Assembly (NCBI RefSeq): GCF_013408535.1
Contig: NZ_JACBZA010000001.1
Span: forward strand, 2,440,850 to 2,504,849
Source of the DNA: Actinopolymorpha cephalotaxi
GTDB taxonomy: Bacteria > Actinomycetota > Actinomycetes > Propionibacteriales > Actinopolymorphaceae
Direction: 5' to 3'
Length of the DNA stretch: 64,000 bases
The notes under the pieces are model-generated. The model was not told where the DNA came from and did no database searches. It saw only the letters and a program-made list of their open reading frames with translations. Positions 1 through 8,424 of the stretch are shown here, one piece after another (within the stretch, counting starts at the first letter, position 1; every line of letters begins with the position of its first letter). The position numbers were made by a program, and so were the translations under genes.

Positions 1-742
1 GGACCCTCACCCCGTCCGCGATCAGGCGGGTGTCCCAGCGCGACCGGTCCTGCTCGGCCAGCGGCACCAGCCGGCCTCCCGGGCCGGTGCGGGAGGCCCG
101 GCGCGCGTGGTGCAGCAGCATCAGCGCGAGCAGCCCCGCGGCCTCGGGTTCGCCGGTCAGGGCGACCAGCTGCCGGGTGAGCCGGATCGCCTCGGCGGCC
201 AGGTCGACGTCCCCGCCGTACCCCTCGTTGAAGACGAGGTAGAGCATCCGCAGCACCGTGCCGAGATCACCGGGCTGGTCCAGCGGGAGCCCGGCGATCC
301 GCCGCTTGGCCCGGCTGATCCGCTGCGCCATGGTCGCCTCGGGGACGAGGTAGGCGGTCGCGATCTGCCGCGTCGTCAGGCCGCCGACCGCGCGCAGCGT
401 CAGTGCGACCGCCGAGGCCGGCGGCAGGGTGGGGTGCGCGCACAGGAAGTACAGCCGCAGCGTGTCGTCGGTGGCCGGTGCCGGCCCGGCGGACGGCTCG
501 ACCTCCACGGCGAGTTCCCGGTCCCGCCGCGACGCCTCGGCCCGGGTGGCGTCGAGGAGCCTGCGCCACGCCGCGGTGACCAGCCAGGCCTTCGGGTCCC
601 GCGGCGGGTCGTCCGGCCAGGTCTCCAGCGCCCGGATCAGCGCCTCCTGCACGGCGTCCTCGGCCGAGGCGAAGTCGGCTCCGCGCCGGACGAGGACGCC
701 GATCACCGCGGGGACGAGCTCCCGCAGTAGCGACTCGTTCAC
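1..742 (-). CDS. ECF42-type RNA polymerase sigma factor (C-terminus cut by window edge)
   Basis: Reading the minus strand from about 742 gives an N-terminus VNESLLRELVPAVIGVLVRR followed by AEDAVQEALIRALE (region 2), then LRLYFLCAHPTLPPASAVAL, TTRQIATAYLVPEATMAQRI (region 4) and YLVFNEGYGG. This order and the long extension after region 4 are typical of the ECF42 group, which is encoded beside DGPF/YCII proteins, as here: the partner gene ends about 50 bp upstream. Three GTG codons in a row (740-748) can all serve as start; 742 fits the family N-terminus best. The protein continues beyond base 1. Role: directs transcription of its own operon and probably of a few targets. Confidence 0.88.
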   Translation of the reverse strand, partial: MNESLLRELVPAVIGVLVRRGADFASAEDAVQEALIRALETWPDDPPRDPKAWLVTAAWRRLLDATRAEASRRDRELAVEVEPSAGPAPATDDTLRLYFLCAHPTLPPASAVALTLRAVGGLTTRQIATAYLVPEATMAQRISRAKRRIAGLPLDQPGDLGTVLRMLYLVFNEGYGGDVDLAAEAIRLTRQLVALTGEPEAAGLLALMLLHHARRASRTGPGGRLVPLAEQDRSRWDTRLIADGVRV

Positions 743-794
743 CACCACTTCACAACCACTCGTTCACACCACCCATGTGTGTGCAGCCGCTCGT

Positions 795-1202
795 TCAGTC
801 GGTGACCGCGGGCGGCGCGGTGAGGAACGGCCGCACCTCGAGCCACTCGTGGATCGGCTTCCCACCGGGCCCGGGGGCGGCGGACAGGTCCCCGGCCACC
901 TCGACCGCGCGGTCCCAGGACTCCACGTCGATGATGTACCAGCCGGCGATCAGGTCCTTGGTCTCCGCGAACGGTCCGTCGGTCACCGGCGGGCGTCCCT
1001 CGCCGTCGAAGCGTACGAACGTACCCTCGGGCGTCAGTGCCTGGACGTCGACGAGTTCGCCCTTCTCCTGCAGGCGGTCGCCGAAGTCGCGCATGTACTG
1101 CACGTGCGCGTCGACCTCCTCGGGCGTCCACTGGTCCATCGGCCCGTGGTCGACGACGGGGGCCGGGCCACCCCGGTAGTGCTTCAGCAGCAGGTACTTC
1201 AC
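795..1202 (-). CDS. DGPF/YCII-domain protein, partner of ECF42 sigma factor
   Basis: A 135-residue protein starting VKYLLLKHYRGG and carrying the hallmark TDGPFAETKDLIAGWYIIDV that names the DGPF family, ending in EVRPFLTAPPAVTD. The GTG start at 1202 is chosen because GGAG lies 7 nt upstream and because the next in-frame start adds low-complexity residues not expected in this family. These small dimeric ferredoxin-fold proteins are typically co-transcribed with ECF42 sigma genes; their biochemical role is not established. The downstream sigma gene begins about 50 bp after the stop. A matching promoter lies at 1269-1295. Confidence 0.9.
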   Translation of the reverse strand: MKYLLLKHYRGGPAPVVDHGPMDQWTPEEVDAHVQYMRDFGDRLQEKGELVDVQALTPEGTFVRFDGEGRPPVTDGPFAETKDLIAGWYIIDVESWDRAVEVAGDLSAAPGPGGKPIHEWLEVRPFLTAPPAVTD

Positions 1203-1268
1203 GTTCGTTCTCCTTCGTCTCGGCGTTTCTCGTTGCTTGTCGGTTGCTTGTCGGTCGGTCGTTCCCGG

Positions 1269-1295
1269 GACGGAGCCGTCGCGTCGTTCTCGACA
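1269..1295 (-). promoter_or_regulatory. Putative ECF42 promoter of the DGPF-sigma operon
   Basis: On the minus strand TGTCGA (1295-1290) is followed after exactly 17 nt by CGTC (1272-1269). From memory, the ECF42 group uses TGTCGA at -35 and CG(A/T)C at -10. A second TGTCGA sits 11 bp upstream (1306-1301). The predicted transcript start near 1262 leaves a leader of about 60 nt before the DGPF gene. Confidence 0.6.
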
Positions 1296-1392
1296 ACTTC
1301 TCGACAACAGGGCGCGGCTGATTCTGTCCGACCCGTCCCGGCGGCGCGTCCCGGCGGCGCGTTCGGGCGTGCCGCACCCGGGCGTCCCGTAC

Positions 1393-1890
1393 TCAGGCGT
1401 TCTGGCGTTCGGCGCGCTCCCGGACCAGCTCCTCCACAGCGCTCGGGAGGGTCGTCTCGAAGTCGATCAGCTTCGCCCACGTCGGGGTCACCACGATCCG
1501 GACCATGCCGTCGTACAGCGAACGCACCTCGGCCTCCCACTCCACCCGCTGCTCGGCCGTCATCTGGTAGCTGCCGTTCATCTGGAGGTACTCCTCCGGA
1601 ATGCCGTCCACGACGTCCAACTCGGCCCGGCCACGGATCAGCAGGATCTTCGGCGGGTGCACCTCGGTGTCGATCGTCAACGCCACGGCCGGACTGTGGC
1701 GCAGGGACGGGAGCTTCGGTGCGTTCTTCGAGGTGCACATGACGATGTGCGTGCCGTTCCAGGTGAACGCGATCGGCACGTTGCGGGGCGTGCCGTCCTT
1801 GGCGACGTAGGCCAGCCGGGTCAGGTCGCGGGCCAGCAGTTCCCGGCTGGTCGGGTGGTTCAGGATCTCGGTGATCTCGTTCGGCTGCAC
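1393..1890 (-). CDS. PPOX-class (pyridoxamine 5'-phosphate oxidase-like) protein
   Basis: A 165-residue protein beginning VQPNEITEILNHPTSRELLA, with RLAYVAKDGTPRNVPIAFTW and IVMCTSKNAPKLPSLRHSP, the split-barrel flavin/F420-binding fold of the PPOX family. The GTG start at 1890 has AGGAG about 8 nt upstream; longer in-frame extensions are low complexity. Members bind FMN, F420 or heme and often reduce small molecules; the substrate here cannot be told. The gene lies directly upstream of the DGPF-sigma operon but has its own promoter copy at 2005-2031, so it is likely a target of the same sigma factor. Confidence 0.85.
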   Translation of the reverse strand: MQPNEITEILNHPTSRELLARDLTRLAYVAKDGTPRNVPIAFTWNGTHIVMCTSKNAPKLPSLRHSPAVALTIDTEVHPPKILLIRGRAELDVVDGIPEEYLQMNGSYQMTAEQRVEWEAEVRSLYDGMVRIVVTPTWAKLIDFETTLPSAVEELVRERAERQNA

Positions 1891-2004
1891 GGTCGGTTCT
1901 CCTTCTGGTCGAACGTTCGTCTGTGGCCGGAGGTTCGTCAGACGTACGCCGGACCTTCGTTCAGGCCCGTTCGCACCGCCCGTGGTGGGCGCTGGTGGTC
2001 CTGG

Positions 2005-2031
2005 GACGGAGCCCGGTCGGCGTTCTCGACA
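2005..2031 (-). promoter_or_regulatory. Putative ECF42 promoter of the PPOX gene
   Basis: Minus-strand TGTCGA (2031-2026), 17 nt, CGTC (2008-2005). The surrounding bases also resemble the copy at 1269-1295: both read TGTCGAGAAC and later GGCTCCGTCCC, allowing one or two changes. The predicted start near 1998 gives a leader of about 108 nt before the PPOX gene. Confidence 0.6.
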
Positions 2032-2090
2032 CCCGACGCGTGCGGATTCGAAAAAACTTCTTCTCACCCCGGGAGATCCCTAGGACAGGC

Positions 2091-3023
2091 CTAGGTGCGC
2101 GGCACCCTGGGGAGCTCCGGGTCGTGGACGACGGCCACCGGGCAGGACACCCGGCGCACCACCGCGCGGGTCGTCGACCCGGTGACCACCTCCGACCGCG
2201 GATGCACCCGGCCGCCCAGCACCAGCAGGTCGGCCGGGCCGCTGACCCCGACCAGGGCGGACACCGGATGGGACCGCTCGACCAGCGTGGTCACCGGCAC
2301 CTCGGCGTACTTCTCCCGCCACGGCGTGAGGGTCTGGGCAAGCGACCGGGTCACCCGGGCCTCGCGTTCGGCCACCGCCTCGGCCAGCGCGGCGGGGTTG
2401 TAGATGTACGGGTCGGCGAGGTCCCAGGCGGTCACGGCCAGCAGCGGCAGCCCACGTGCCGTCGCCTCCTCGAACGCGAACTCCACCGCCGTCTCACCGG
2501 CCGACGGCAGGTCGACACCCACCACCACCCGGGGCCCGTTCGCGCCGTTCGCCTCGCCGGCCCCGTTCGCCGCGAGTTGCGCGGGTACGACCACCAGGGG
2601 GACCCGGGCGTGCACGGCCAGGCTCATCGAGGTCGACCCGGGCAGCAGGGAGGACAGGCCGCTCCGCCCCCGCCGGCCGACCACGCACATCCGGGCCCGG
2701 GAGACCATCTCGACCAGGACCCGCGCCGGCGCCCCCTCGTACAACGCCGTGCCGACCACGAGGTCCGCGTGCCGGTGCCCGGCCAGGTGGGCCCGCGCCG
2801 CGGCGAACACCTCCCGGCCCTCCTCGTACATCGCGATCATCCGCGGGGAGGCGCCGTGAGCGCGCTCGGCGTGCCGGTGTGCCGAGGGCACGTACGCGTA
2901 CACCAGACGGACCGGGCAGCGGTGCGCGGCCGCCTCCTCCAGCGCCCAGTCCAGCGCGCGCAGGCCGTTGTCGGATCCGTCGATCCCGACCACGATGGCC
3001 GGGTTGTTCCCCGGTCGCGGCAT
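2091..3023 (-). CDS. Universal stress protein, two tandem Usp domains
   Basis: A 310-residue protein with two Usp domains. The first opens IVVGIDGSDNGLRALDWALE and carries VVGRRGRSGLSSLLPGSTS; the second opens VVVGVDLPSAGETAVEFAFE and ends LLVLGGRVHPRSE before a final GSTTRAVVRRVSCPVAVV. The G-x2-G-x9-G(S/T) ATP-binding pattern is visible in the first domain. Two-domain Usps of this length are common in actinobacteria, and several belong to the mycobacterial DosR (dormancy) regulon. A GAGGGGG Shine-Dalgarno lies 9 nt before the ATG. It is divergent from the Rv1733c-like gene. Confidence 0.93.
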   Translation of the reverse strand: MPRPGNNPAIVVGIDGSDNGLRALDWALEEAAAHRCPVRLVYAYVPSAHRHAERAHGASPRMIAMYEEGREVFAAARAHLAGHRHADLVVGTALYEGAPARVLVEMVSRARMCVVGRRGRSGLSSLLPGSTSMSLAVHARVPLVVVPAQLAANGAGEANGANGPRVVVGVDLPSAGETAVEFAFEEATARGLPLLAVTAWDLADPYIYNPAALAEAVAEREARVTRSLAQTLTPWREKYAEVPVTTLVERSHPVSALVGVSGPADLLVLGGRVHPRSEVVTGSTTRAVVRRVSCPVAVVHDPELPRVPRT

Positions 3024-3172
3024 CTGTGCGTCCCCCTCGGCCCGGCGCTCCGGACACCTTCTCGATCGACGTCCCGATCAACGCTCCGATCGACGTTCAG
3101 CTCAACCCTGGCAGGAGATTCCGGGCGAGGTGACGCAGACTTCGCGGCCCGGGACGGTCGGCGCGAGATCAC

Positions 3173-3221
3173 GGACCAAGTGCCCTGGGTGGTGCACCGT
3201 CCCACTGATGACCCTGAACGG
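3173..3221 (+). promoter_or_regulatory. Possible DosR-like box and promoter in the 315-bp divergent region
   Basis: The gene-free stretch 3024-3338 separates divergent genes. It holds GGACCAAGTGCCC (3173-3185) and, 37 nt downstream, GACCCTGAACGG (3210-3221). The same pair, GGGACCTTCGCCC and GACCCTGAGAACGG, occurs 38 nt apart before the second Acg-type gene at 9293-9344. The box loosely resembles the GGGAC...GTCCC dormancy-regulator palindrome. Shared layout is seen; function is inferred. Confidence 0.35.
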
Positions 3222-3338
3222 TGGAGAGGTGTGGAGCCGCCGGGCGAACACCACCGGGCCGGTTACCCGCACGAGTCGTTTTCTGGAGGCAGCGGACAGG
3301 ACGCGCATCGCGCGCAGGACGCGCCCGGGGAGGTCCGC

Positions 3339-3950
3339 ATGGCGCGAGGCCGGCTGAGGCGGTGGACAGTCCTCGCCATTCGGCGGCTGGGCTGGAGCCG
3401 GAACCCGATGTGCCGCGCGTCGGACCGCGTGGAGGGTCTGCTGATCGCCGTGACCCTGATGGCGGCGCTGCTGGCGATACCGGTCGCGATCGGCATGGGC
3501 CGCGGCGCCTACGACGACGGCGCGGCCAGGTCGGCGGCCCAGCAGGAGGCCGGCCACTGGGGTACGGCGAAGTTGCTGGAGTCCGCGCCCGGCTCGGTGG
3601 ACCCCGGGCAGGACGCGCCGAACCCGGTGACCACCTACGCCCGTGCGCGCTGGCAGGGACCGAACGGCTCCTGGTCGGAGGGGGACGTGCCGGTGCGGGC
3701 CGGCACCGACGCGGGCTCGACGGTGCGGGTCTGGGTGGACGCCGCCGGCCAGGTGACCAAGCCGCCGCTCACACCGTCCCAGTTGTCCGACAAGGGCGTG
3801 GCCACCGCGATCACCGCTCTGATGGGTCTCGAACTCGGCATCGTCGTCTGTTCGCTGCTCGCCCGCTGGTCGCTGGACCGGCGGCGGCTCGCCGCCTGGG
3901 GGCAGGAGTGGGAACGCGTCGCGCCGCGCTGGAGCCGCAAGTACCACTGA
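3339..3950 (+). CDS. Rv1733c-like two-pass membrane protein
   Basis: A 203-residue protein with a basic start, a membrane span around residues 30-52 (LLIAVTLMAALLAIPVAIGM), an extracytoplasmic stretch of about 90 residues containing TYARARWQGPNGSW and DVPVRAGTDAGSTVRVWVD, and a second span near 150-168 followed by LARWSLDRRR. This is the layout of the Rv1733c family, whose mycobacterial founder is DosR-induced; the biochemical function is unknown. The ATG at 3339 follows GGGAGG by 6 nt. An Acg-type gene follows after 24 bp, so the two are probably co-transcribed. Confidence 0.85.
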   Translation: MARGRLRRWTVLAIRRLGWSRNPMCRASDRVEGLLIAVTLMAALLAIPVAIGMGRGAYDDGAARSAAQQEAGHWGTAKLLESAPGSVDPGQDAPNPVTTYARARWQGPNGSWSEGDVPVRAGTDAGSTVRVWVDAAGQVTKPPLTPSQLSDKGVATAITALMGLELGIVVCSLLARWSLDRRRLAAWGQEWERVAPRWSRKYH

Positions 3951-3974
3951 ATCGCCGCTGACGAGGAGCTCGGG

Positions 3975-4961
3975 ATGTTCGTGACTCTGGATCTGCGTAA
4001 GCACGCCGAGGAACTGGTGAGCACGGCCCGGCTGGCGCCCTCACTCCACAACGCCCAGCCGTGGGCTTTCCGGGTCAACGCCCGCAGCGTGGAGGTGTAC
4101 GTCGACCGCTCCCGTGCGGTGGCGGTGGTCGACCCCGACGACCGGCAGATGCTGATCGGTGTCGGTGCGGCGATCTTCGCGGTCCGGCTGGGAGTGAGTG
4201 CCCTCGGGTCCGAACCCACCGTGTCGTTGATGCCCGGGGACGAACGCGGCGACCTGGCCGCGGTGGTTTCCCTCGGCCCGGACCACCTGCCGTCGATGGC
4301 CGAGACCCGTCTGCTCCAGCACGTGCCGCTGCGGCGCACGATCAGGTCCCGGCTGGATCCGGACGTACCGGCGCGGACGAGGAGCGTGCTGGCGGGGGAG
4401 GCCGAGCTGGAGGGCGCCCGGCTGCGCTGGATCACCGAACGCGCCGAACGCGGGGTGCTGTCCCGGCTGGTCACCGCCGCCGAACGCCGGGAGCAGGCCG
4501 ACCCGAAGTTCCGGCACGAGCTGGCCCGCTGGGTGGGCGGGGAGGGGCCGCTGTACGGCACCGGACTGCCCGAGGCGGTTCTCGGCGTGTCCGCCAAGGC
4601 CGGCCACGAGGCGGACTTCCCGATGCGGGACTTCGCCGGTGGCCGACGCCGGCTGTCCGCCTCACCCGGCCGGCCGGAGCGCGATCCGGTGATCGCGATC
4701 CTGTTCACCGAGGGGGACCGCCCGGTGGACTGGCTGCGCGCCGGCCAGGCGCTGATGCGGATGCTGTTGTGGGCCTGCGTGGAGGGCCTGGCCGCGTCGT
4801 ACCTCAACCAGCCGCTGGAGCTGCCCGACCTGCGTACCCGCGTCCGCGACGACCTGGACCTGCCCGGGTTCGCCCAGCTCATCCTGCGGTTCGGCCGTCC
4901 GGTCTCCGGGCTGCCCCTTCCGACGCCGCGGCGGCCGGTGGCGGAGCTGCTGCGCCGCTAG
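3975..4961 (+). CDS. Acg-family nitroreductase-like FMN-binding protein
   Basis: A 328-residue protein with the family signature ARLAPSLHNAQPWAFRV near the N-terminus and LLQHVPLRRTIRSRLD, PVDWLRAGQALMRMLLWACV and SYLNQPLELPDLR further on, ending FGRPV..PTPRRPVAELL. The Acg family (mycobacterial Rv2032) is a nitroreductase relative thought to bind FMN with little classical nitroreductase activity. GAGGAG lies 6 nt before the ATG. Its last 83 bp overlap, tail to tail, the 3' end of the GH65 gene on the other strand. Confidence 0.9.
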   Translation: MFVTLDLRKHAEELVSTARLAPSLHNAQPWAFRVNARSVEVYVDRSRAVAVVDPDDRQMLIGVGAAIFAVRLGVSALGSEPTVSLMPGDERGDLAAVVSLGPDHLPSMAETRLLQHVPLRRTIRSRLDPDVPARTRSVLAGEAELEGARLRWITERAERGVLSRLVTAAERREQADPKFRHELARWVGGEGPLYGTGLPEAVLGVSAKAGHEADFPMRDFAGGRRRLSASPGRPERDPVIAILFTEGDRPVDWLRAGQALMRMLLWACVEGLAASYLNQPLELPDLRTRVRDDLDLPGFAQLILRFGRPVSGLPLPTPRRPVAELLRR

Positions 4962-7509
4962 CACCCGCGCCGCCGGCACCCACGCCGCGAAGGCCCGCGC
5001 CGCGGGGCCGGCCGGGCCGGCGTACCCGCCAGGACTGTCCGGGGCGCAGGGTCGTCTGCTCGTCCTTCACCGCCACCGTGATCGGCGCGGCGGCGGACCG
5101 CCGCAGCCCGATGCGCACCTCGTCCTGGGTGCAGTGCACGGTGACTCCCCAGTGGCCGCGGTAGCGCAGCTGGAGTTCGAGGTCGGCGAGCTCGCGCGGC
5201 AGCCGGGGGTTGAGCCGGAGCACGTCGTCGCGGGTCTCGATCCCTGTGTAGCAACGCTGCAACAGGTCGACGCACCCGGCCATCGCACCCAGGTGGACGC
5301 CCTCCGCGGTGGTGTCCTGCGCACCGCCCCGCACGTCGGAACCCAGCGCCTGCAGGAAGAACGCCCACGAGCCGTGCCGGTCGGTGCGGGCGAGGACCCA
5401 CGCGTGCACCACGGCGCTCAGGGTGGACCCGTGGGACGTGCGGTCGAGGTGGTACTCGATCGTACGCAGGATCGTCGCCGGGTCCAGGTCGTATCCGAGC
5501 TGGTCCATGACCTGTGTCAACTCGTCCTTGCCGAGCAGGAAGAACAGCATCAGAACGTCCGCCTGCTTGGAGACCTGGTACCTCCGGACCGAGTCGCCCT
5601 CGGCCTCCAGGATGCGGTCCAACCGGCGGATGTCGCCGTACTTCGCGCGATATCGCGTCCAGTCCAGCTCCGCGAGCTCGTCGTACCCCTCGAACTGCCC
5701 GATGACGCCGTCGTGGAACACCACCCGCAGCCGCCGGCTCACCTCGTCGAACCGGTCCAGCTCGGCGTGCCGCAGCCCGAGCCGCGCGGACAGCTCGCTG
5801 CGCTGGTGGGCCGGGATCAGGGCCAGCGCGTCCAGCGCCCGGCGCAGCACCCACGCGGCCATGACGTTGGTGTAGGAGTTGTTGTCGATGCCCGGCCGGC
5901 TGGCATCGGGATAGGCGTCGTGGTACTCGTCCGGCCCCATCACGCCCCGGATCTCATACCGGCCGCCGGCCGCGTCGCGGGTCGCCAGCCCACTCCAGAA
6001 GCGCGCGATCTCGACCAGCATCTCCGCGCCGTGGGTGGCGAGGAAGGAGGCGTCGCCGGTCGCCTCGTAGTACTTCCAGACGTTGTACGCCACCGCCAGC
6101 CCGACGTGGTGCTGCAGGTGGGTGTTGTCCGGAACCCAGCGTCCCGACAGCGGGTTGAGGTGCACCCGCTGCGTCTCGTCCCGGCCGTCGCTCCCGCTCT
6201 GCCAGGGATACATGGCGCCGCGGTGGCCCGCTGCCCGCGCGGCCAGCCGCGCCTGGGGAAGGCGCCGCCAGCGGTACATCAGCAGCGCCCGGGCCACCTC
6301 GGGCAACCGCAGCAGCAGGAACGGGAAGACGAACAGCTCGTCCCAGAAGACGTGCCCCCGGTAGGCCTCGCCGTGCAGCCCGCGAGCGGGTACGCCGACG
6401 TCCAGCTCGACGGTGTGCTCCGACAGCGTCTGCAGGATGTGGAACACGTACAGGTCCAGCGTCTGCTGCGGCCCGCCGTCCACCACGGTCCGGCAGCCAC
6501 GCCACAGCCGCGACCAGGCGAGCTCGTGCCGGGCCAGCAGGTGCTCGGGCCGGCCGGCACGGCGCGCGGCGGCACAGGCGGCGGTCAGGCTCTCGGTGAT
6601 CGCCCGGTCCCTGGAGGTGTGGATCGCCACCGTCTTCTCCACCGTCACCGCCTCGCCGCGCTCCACCGCGAAGGTCAGGTCGAGGCCCGCCCAGCGCGGC
6701 CGTTCCTCGAACCGGCGTTCCACCTTTCCCACGCTGCCCCTGCTGCCCCCGCCGCCCACGCCGCCCACGCCGCCGACCGGTCCGGCCGCGCCGTGCACCC
6801 GTACTCTCGCCGCCTCGGCGATCCGTACCCGCGACTGCGCGGTCTCTACCTGCAGCCACAGCAGGTCCTGCCCGTCGTACCCGGCGGTCACCGGCAGCAG
6901 GTGGTCCCCGGCCAGGTCGGCGTAGCGGCGTACGCCCCGGTTGGCGACGGTGCCGTCCAGCGCGGCGCGCACCTGCATCCGCCCGGACCAGTCCTCGGGT
7001 TCGAGCACGGTCTCCAGCACCGCGAGGTGCGGGTCGTCCATGGAGACCCACCGCCGTTGCACGAGCAGGGTGGTCCGCCCGGCGTCGTCGCGGAACCGCA
7101 CCCGCCGGGTGAGTACGCCGCGGTAGATGTCCAGCTCCTGCCGGAAGTCCAGGACGTGCACCCGGTCCAGGCCGAACCACGAGCCGTCTGTGCCGTCCGG
7201 GGTCTCCGGGGTCTCCGGCGTCTCCGGGGTCTCCGGGACGTCCTGGTCGCCGACGGGGCGGAAGGTCAGCGGCAGCCAGTTGGGCGCGTTGACCAGGTCC
7301 TCGTTCTCCACCACCCGGCCGGCGACCCACGACTCCAGCCGGTCGTAGCAGCCGGCCAGATAGGTGCCGGGGTAGTGCACACCGTCGGCCTGGGACTCGG
7401 GGGCGGCTCCGCGGGTCGCGACGTAGCCGTTGCCGAGGGTGCACAGCGCCTCGCGCAGCCCCTCCCGCGCCGGGTCCCACCGGTCATAGGTCAAGGCCGA
7501 ATGGCTCAC
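4879..7509 (-). CDS. Glycoside hydrolase family 65 (trehalose/maltose-type phosphorylase or hydrolase)
   Basis: An 876-residue protein. The catalytic-domain hallmarks are HVFWDELFVFPFLLLRLPE, MYPWQSGSDGRDETQ, the general-acid motif VMGPDEYHDAYPD, and SHGSTLSAVVHAWV, which in phosphorylases contacts phosphate. The GTG start at 7509 gives SHSALTYDRWDPAREGLREALCT... with GGGAG 5 nt upstream; the frame is open further but the extra residues are low complexity. The last 50 residues are Ala/Pro/Gly-rich and overlap the convergent Acg gene. Its start overlaps the upstream HAD-like gene by 26 nt, implying coupled translation. A run of four ETP units (bases 7202-7237) interrupts the N-terminal domain. 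Donor sugar and direction (phosphorolysis or hydrolysis) cannot be told. Confidence 0.9.
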   Translation of the reverse strand: MSHSALTYDRWDPAREGLREALCTLGNGYVATRGAAPESQADGVHYPGTYLAGCYDRLESWVAGRVVENEDLVNAPNWLPLTFRPVGDQDVPETPETPETPETPDGTDGSWFGLDRVHVLDFRQELDIYRGVLTRRVRFRDDAGRTTLLVQRRWVSMDDPHLAVLETVLEPEDWSGRMQVRAALDGTVANRGVRRYADLAGDHLLPVTAGYDGQDLLWLQVETAQSRVRIAEAARVRVHGAAGPVGGVGGVGGGGSRGSVGKVERRFEERPRWAGLDLTFAVERGEAVTVEKTVAIHTSRDRAITESLTAACAAARRAGRPEHLLARHELAWSRLWRGCRTVVDGGPQQTLDLYVFHILQTLSEHTVELDVGVPARGLHGEAYRGHVFWDELFVFPFLLLRLPEVARALLMYRWRRLPQARLAARAAGHRGAMYPWQSGSDGRDETQRVHLNPLSGRWVPDNTHLQHHVGLAVAYNVWKYYEATGDASFLATHGAEMLVEIARFWSGLATRDAAGGRYEIRGVMGPDEYHDAYPDASRPGIDNNSYTNVMAAWVLRRALDALALIPAHQRSELSARLGLRHAELDRFDEVSRRLRVVFHDGVIGQFEGYDELAELDWTRYRAKYGDIRRLDRILEAEGDSVRRYQVSKQADVLMLFFLLGKDELTQVMDQLGYDLDPATILRTIEYHLDRTSHGSTLSAVVHAWVLARTDRHGSWAFFLQALGSDVRGGAQDTTAEGVHLGAMAGCVDLLQRCYTGIETRDDVLRLNPRLPRELADLELQLRYRGHWGVTVHCTQDEVRIGLRRSAAAPITVAVKDEQTTLRPGQSWRVRRPGRPRGAGLRGVGAGGAGASGAAAPPPAAAASEGAARRPDGRTAG

Positions 7510-8374
7510 GTCGTCTCCCGATGACCCGCACCTGCGCGAGATCCGCCGCTGTGATCGCGGACCCGGTGTCGCCGGAGCCGAACCCGTTGTCGCCGGAATC
7601 GGTGCCGCCGGAACCGTCGGGAGCCGCGGAGCCGTCGGGTGCGGGGCCGTCGGGTGCGGGGCCGTCGGGGCCGGTGACCGTGAGCACGGTCCCGAAACCC
7701 GCCCTCCGTCCGGCCCGCTCACCGTCGGCCGAGGCCACCAGCAGCCCGGCCTGAGCCGGCGGGATCGCCAGCCGCCGGGCCGCCGCGGCGAACACCTCGG
7801 ATCCGCCGCGGAAGACCCCCGCCGGCACCACCCGCCCGCCACCTGACGACCCCGGGGCAGTGGCTCCGGCGCGGGCCCGCGCACCGTCCAGGACCGCGTC
7901 GAACAGCCGGCGTACCCGCGCCGCCGCCACGATCTCGTCGCAGTGGCCGCCGGTGCACACCGCTGCCGTCCGCGCGCCGCGGGCACGCAGCTCGTACAGC
8001 AGCTTGACCGCGACCGGATGCGGAGGTACGCCGTACCGCGCGATCTCGGTCAGGAAGCTGCGCGTCTGGCAGTCGGCCAGCGACGACACGCTGTGCTCCG
8101 TACCGTTGTCGGGCAGGTCGATGCCCCGGTCGGCGAGGAAGCCCCGCAGCCCCGCGATCCGTGGCCGGCCGGCGAAGTGCCGCAGATAGTCCTCGCGTAC
8201 GTCGAACGGCGCGAACGCCACCCCCACCGTGCGGCCGTGCCGGCGCAGGAAGGCGTCCAGGCAGCGTTTCCAGGCGGCGGCGTGCGTCCTGGCGGTGTCG
8301 GGTACCACGACGTCGACCTCGAACACCACGGCCCCGATCCGGTCGAGGCGCAGAACCGTCGGCTCGGACGTCAT
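7484..8374 (-). CDS. HAD-like protein (beta-phosphoglucomutase type) lacking the catalytic aspartate
   Basis: A 296-residue protein beginning MTSEPTVLRLDRIGAVVFEV. It aligns with beta-phosphoglucomutase-type HAD proteins (cap region AAAWKRCLDAFLRRHGR, then FLADRGIDLPD and VAVKLLYELRARGARTAAV), but the nucleophile position of motif I reads FEVDVV instead of F-D-x-D-G, the motif III lysine is absent, and the acidic motif IV reads LLVASADG. The C-terminal third has PDG-rich repeats (15-bp units at 7631-7669). ATG 8374 is preceded by AGGAGG. It lies between a paralogue and GH65. I infer a non-catalytic or altered role. Confidence 0.8.
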   Translation of the reverse strand: MTSEPTVLRLDRIGAVVFEVDVVVPDTARTHAAAWKRCLDAFLRRHGRTVGVAFAPFDVREDYLRHFAGRPRIAGLRGFLADRGIDLPDNGTEHSVSSLADCQTRSFLTEIARYGVPPHPVAVKLLYELRARGARTAAVCTGGHCDEIVAAARVRRLFDAVLDGARARAGATAPGSSGGGRVVPAGVFRGGSEVFAAAARRLAIPPAQAGLLVASADGERAGRRAGFGTVLTVTGPDGPAPDGPAPDGSAAPDGSGGTDSGDNGFGSGDTGSAITAADLAQVRVIGRRREPFGLDL

Positions 8375-8424
8375 CGGCGCGTACCTCCTGGTCCGCTTCG
8401 TCGGGCGGGCGAAAGGGGGCCTTC

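Noticed and set aside
429-1742. Plus-strand 437-residue frame across the left module
   Set aside because: Low-complexity Arg/Ser-rich shadow of the sigma, DGPF and PPOX genes.
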